Part shown: in pieces, positions 62,044 to 64,000 of the stretch
Layout of the letters: every line of letters begins with the position of its first letter
How positions within the stretch are numbered: position 1 is the stretch's first letter
Assembly: GCF_052327305.1 (NCBI RefSeq)
Contig: NZ_CP182486.1
Coordinates: 1,736,001-1,800,000 of the forward strand
DNA: 64,000 bases
From: Sphingobium sp052327305
GTDB taxonomy: Bacteria; Pseudomonadota; Alphaproteobacteria; Sphingomonadales; Sphingomonadaceae
Direction: 5' to 3'
Position numbers and translations under genes: made by a program
The notes under the pieces: generated by a model
Database searches by the model: none
What the model saw: only the letters and a program-made list of their open reading frames with translations
What the model was told of the DNA's origin: nothing

Positions 62044-63360
62044 TCAATCATGCATGGAAGCGGCTCGGGACGGACGGCGCGTGAAGCGAAACCAGAGCAA
62101 GCTCGCCAGCACGAGTCCGACCAGCCCAGCTATGTCCTGCCACCTGCCAAGCGCGACGATGACGACCATGGATCCAATAGCGAGGGCAGCAGCGAAGGGC
62201 AGCAACCGATAGCGTGGGGCATCACCCAGCCCGGTTACGCCACGCCGATGCAGTGACCAGGCGGCAGCGCAGGCCATGAAGTAGATGCCGGCCGTCGCTA
62301 ACCCGGAAAGAATGGCGAGCTGCTCGAATGAGCCGGTGATCGCCAGCAGGATCGCGATAATGGCGTGGAGCCAGATGGCCACATGCGGCGTGTGATGCCG
62401 GGAGTGGACGCTGGCCAGAACTGCGGGAAGCATGCCATCCCGCGCAAAGGCGAATAGGACACGCGGCGCGCCGAGAATATCGCTGCCGATCCAGGCGAAG
62501 CGCGAGAATGATGCCGCGATGAGCAAAACAAGCCCCAATGGCGCGCTGACGACCCCGATCGCGTCCGCAAGGGGTGTTGTACTGCCCGGCAGGCGATCAC
62601 CCAACAGGCCTTGGGTCACGACCTGAATGCCGATGTAGAGCAAAGTCACGCCGCTCATGGCAAGGACGAGCGCGCGCGGGATATTTCGCGCGGGATCGCG
62701 CACTTCGCCGCTCGCCGCGAGGGGCGTCTCCATGCCGGAAAAGGCGAAGAGCGCCAGGATGACCGCCTGCCCGAAGGCAGCTGGTGGCGCATGGGACGTC
62801 GAGGCCCCATCCCCGCCTATCAGCCAGGCGCTACCAACAACAACAAGCAGGACCAGAGGTATCAGCTTGACCAGCGTGACCACGGTGATGGCACGGGCAG
62901 CGGGCGCGACGCCCGCCACGTTCAGCCAGGCGATCCCCCCTATTACAACGACGATGACAGACGCTCGCAATATCGGATCTTGGAAAGCGGGAATCCAGAT
63001 CGTCAGCCCTTCCACGAACGCCGCCGCGATCCCGCCGCAGGCCAGCACCGCGCTCGACCATACGAGCACCCCGGTGACGAACCCCGCAAGCGGCCCGAAA
63101 GCCGCATCCGCATAGCCAGCGCAACCACCACTGGTTGCCACACGGCCGCTCGCTTCGGCGCAGCAGAGCACCACAGCTCCCATCGCGATCGCGCAGAGAA
63201 TGAACGCGAGCGGTGCGAGATGGCCGGCCATTTCCGCCATGGCGGCCGGCAGCGAGAAGATACCAGCCCCGATTACACCGTTGATGATGGCTGCTGCGAA
63301 CGAAAATGCACCAACCGCGCGAACCAGCCCGGCGTCGCGCCCGGCTGAAAAGCTACTCAG
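62044..63360 (-). CDS. APC family amino acid permease, probable CTG start
   Basis: Amino acid/polyamine/organocation permease, about 438 residues and 12 helices. The first ATG (63240) falls inside helix 1. In the same frame upstream the protein continues with AGLVRAVGAFSFAAAIING and VIGAGIFSLPAA, the classic APC helix 1. No ATG, GTG or TTG occurs before this; the only fitting start is CTG 63360, which overlaps the parB stop (CTGA) and has GGAG about 9 bases upstream. PRALVLAMSGVTLLYIGIQV and RFAWIGSDILGAPRVLFAFARDG follow. Substrate unknown. Confidence 0.85.
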   Translation of the reverse strand: MSSFSAGRDAGLVRAVGAFSFAAAIINGVIGAGIFSLPAAMAEMAGHLAPLAFILCAIAMGAVVLCCAEASGRVATSGGCAGYADAAFGPLAGFVTGVLVWSSAVLACGGIAAAFVEGLTIWIPAFQDPILRASVIVVVIGGIAWLNVAGVAPAARAITVVTLVKLIPLVLLVVVGSAWLIGGDGASTSHAPPAAFGQAVILALFAFSGMETPLAASGEVRDPARNIPRALVLAMSGVTLLYIGIQVVTQGLLGDRLPGSTTPLADAIGVVSAPLGLVLLIAASFSRFAWIGSDILGAPRVLFAFARDGMLPAVLASVHSRHHTPHVAIWLHAIIAILLAITGSFEQLAILSGLATAGIYFMACAAAWSLHRRGVTGLGDAPRYRLLPFAAALAIGSMVVIVALGRWQDIAGLVGLVLASLLWFRFTRRPSRAASMHD

Positions 63361-64000
63361 AAACCGTCTCCATGCAGACGTTCTATGACGAGGTCGAGCT
63401 GGCCGAGATTGGAATAATGCAGGGTTAGCGTGCCAGCACCGTTCTTGTCGCTGATCTGCGCCTTGAGACCGAGCATGTCGCTCACCTTGCGCTCCAACGC
63501 AGCTATGTCGACGTCCGCCTCACTGTCAGACTGCACAGGCTGCGGGCGTTCCGACCTATTCTCACCCGACCGTGCACGACGGACCAGTCGCTCGGTATCG
63601 CGCACGGAGAGGCCCCTGCGCACGATTTCGTCGGCAATCATCTCTGCGCCCGGCACGCCAATCAGCGCACGACCATGACCCATGCTGATCTCTCCCGCAA
63701 AGATGCGGGTCTGGATGGCCGAGGGGAGATCGAGCAGGCGCATGAGATTGGCGACATGGCTGCGGGATTTGCCGACGAGGCGCCCCAGCGCTTCCTGACT
63801 ATGGCCGAACTGGCCGATCAACCGCTTATAGGCCTGCGCCTCTTCAATGGGATTGAGGTCCTCGCGCTGGATATTCTCGACCAGCGCGATCTCCAGCGTT
63901 TCCGCCTCGTCGAAATCCCGGACGATGGCGGGGATTCGGTGAAGCTGCGCTTTTTGGGCGGCCCGCCAGCGACGTTCACCTGCGACAATCTGATAACCGC
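63357..64000 (-). CDS. parB: Chromosome partitioning protein ParB (5' part outside window)
   Basis: C-terminal 213 residues of ParB, which binds parS sites near the replication origin, loads on DNA as a CTP-dependent clamp and works with ParA. GERRWRAA, LVENIQREDLNPIEEAQAYKRL and the helix-turn-helix LVGKSRSHVANLMRLL are hallmarks; a dimerisation segment (LGQLDLVIERL) ends the protein. The reading frame is open to the window edge. Its presence suggests the origin region lies not far away. Confidence 0.96.
   Translation of the reverse strand, partial: GYQIVAGERRWRAAQKAQLHRIPAIVRDFDEAETLEIALVENIQREDLNPIEEAQAYKRLIGQFGHSQEALGRLVGKSRSHVANLMRLLDLPSAIQTRIFAGEISMGHGRALIGVPGAEMIADEIVRRGLSVRDTERLVRRARSGENRSERPQPVQSDSEADVDIAALERKVSDMLGLKAQISDKNGAGTLTLHYSNLGQLDLVIERLHGDGF

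Noticed and set aside
1..64000. CRISPR arrays and intact insertion sequences
   Set aside because: I saw no spaced direct repeats, transposase genes or long terminal inverted repeats; the only mobile trace is the integrase stub.

Overview
The window looks like chromosomal DNA of a GC-rich alphaproteobacterium, most likely a sphingomonad (Sphingomonadales). The evidence is the gene order rpmH-rnpA-yidD-yidC-engB without dnaA beside it, two TonB-dependent receptor operons coupled to phosphate-releasing enzymes, crtZ, phaB, an Mla-type lipid transporter and a chromosomal parB at the right edge. All identifications rest on reading motifs by eye; no database search was run.

Region 1 (about 1-12.6 kb) is accessory and looks like the right part of a genomic island. 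It holds a gluzincin-like HEASH protein overlapping in operon with an MHS-family transporter, a CYP153-like cytochrome P450, ohrR, a DoxX protein, a GMC alcohol oxidoreductase, a response regulator that has lost its phosphorylation residues, an unusual HTH/receiver-like/GAF fusion, ohr with an exported alpha/beta hydrolase, and a BenE transporter. It ends in the stub of a tyrosine integrase next to a tRNA-Ser(GCU) gene. The P450 and GMC enzyme could form an oxidation route for an alkane, terpene or alcohol. ohrR and ohr, 5.3 kb apart, share the palindrome TATCGCGATA in their promoters, which I propose as the OhrR operator.

Region 2 (12.6-23 kb) is core genome: an M23 peptidase overlapping a bactofilin, comM/yifB, and an HxlR regulator divergent from a five-gene detoxification operon (VOC, DUF1428, double VOC, PhnB-like, GST). 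Then comes the ribosome/RNase P/membrane insertion cluster rpmH, rnpA, yidD, yidC, engB.

Region 3 (23-43.9 kb) holds a TonB receptor/phosphodiesterase operon, a GST, a cupin and dapE. A minus-strand operon follows (mrp, a molybdenum hydroxylase subunit, hemH, phaB, an RHH protein), then hflK-hflC-degP and a HerA-like ATPase. It closes with a TonB receptor plus beta-propeller phytase lipoprotein, preceded by four 11-bp-phased PHO-box-like repeats.

Region 4 (43.9-64 kb) holds queF, sseA-metC, a periplasmic cyclophilin, crtZ, an acyl-CoA synthetase, lgt-midA-pgeF, a HAD phosphatase, the mlaE-mlaF-mlaD-lipoprotein operon, pepN, an epimerase, a DMT permease, a threonine aldolase, an APC permease that appears to start at CTG, and parB running off the edge. 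Many operon genes are joined by ATGA or TGATG overlaps, indicating translational coupling.
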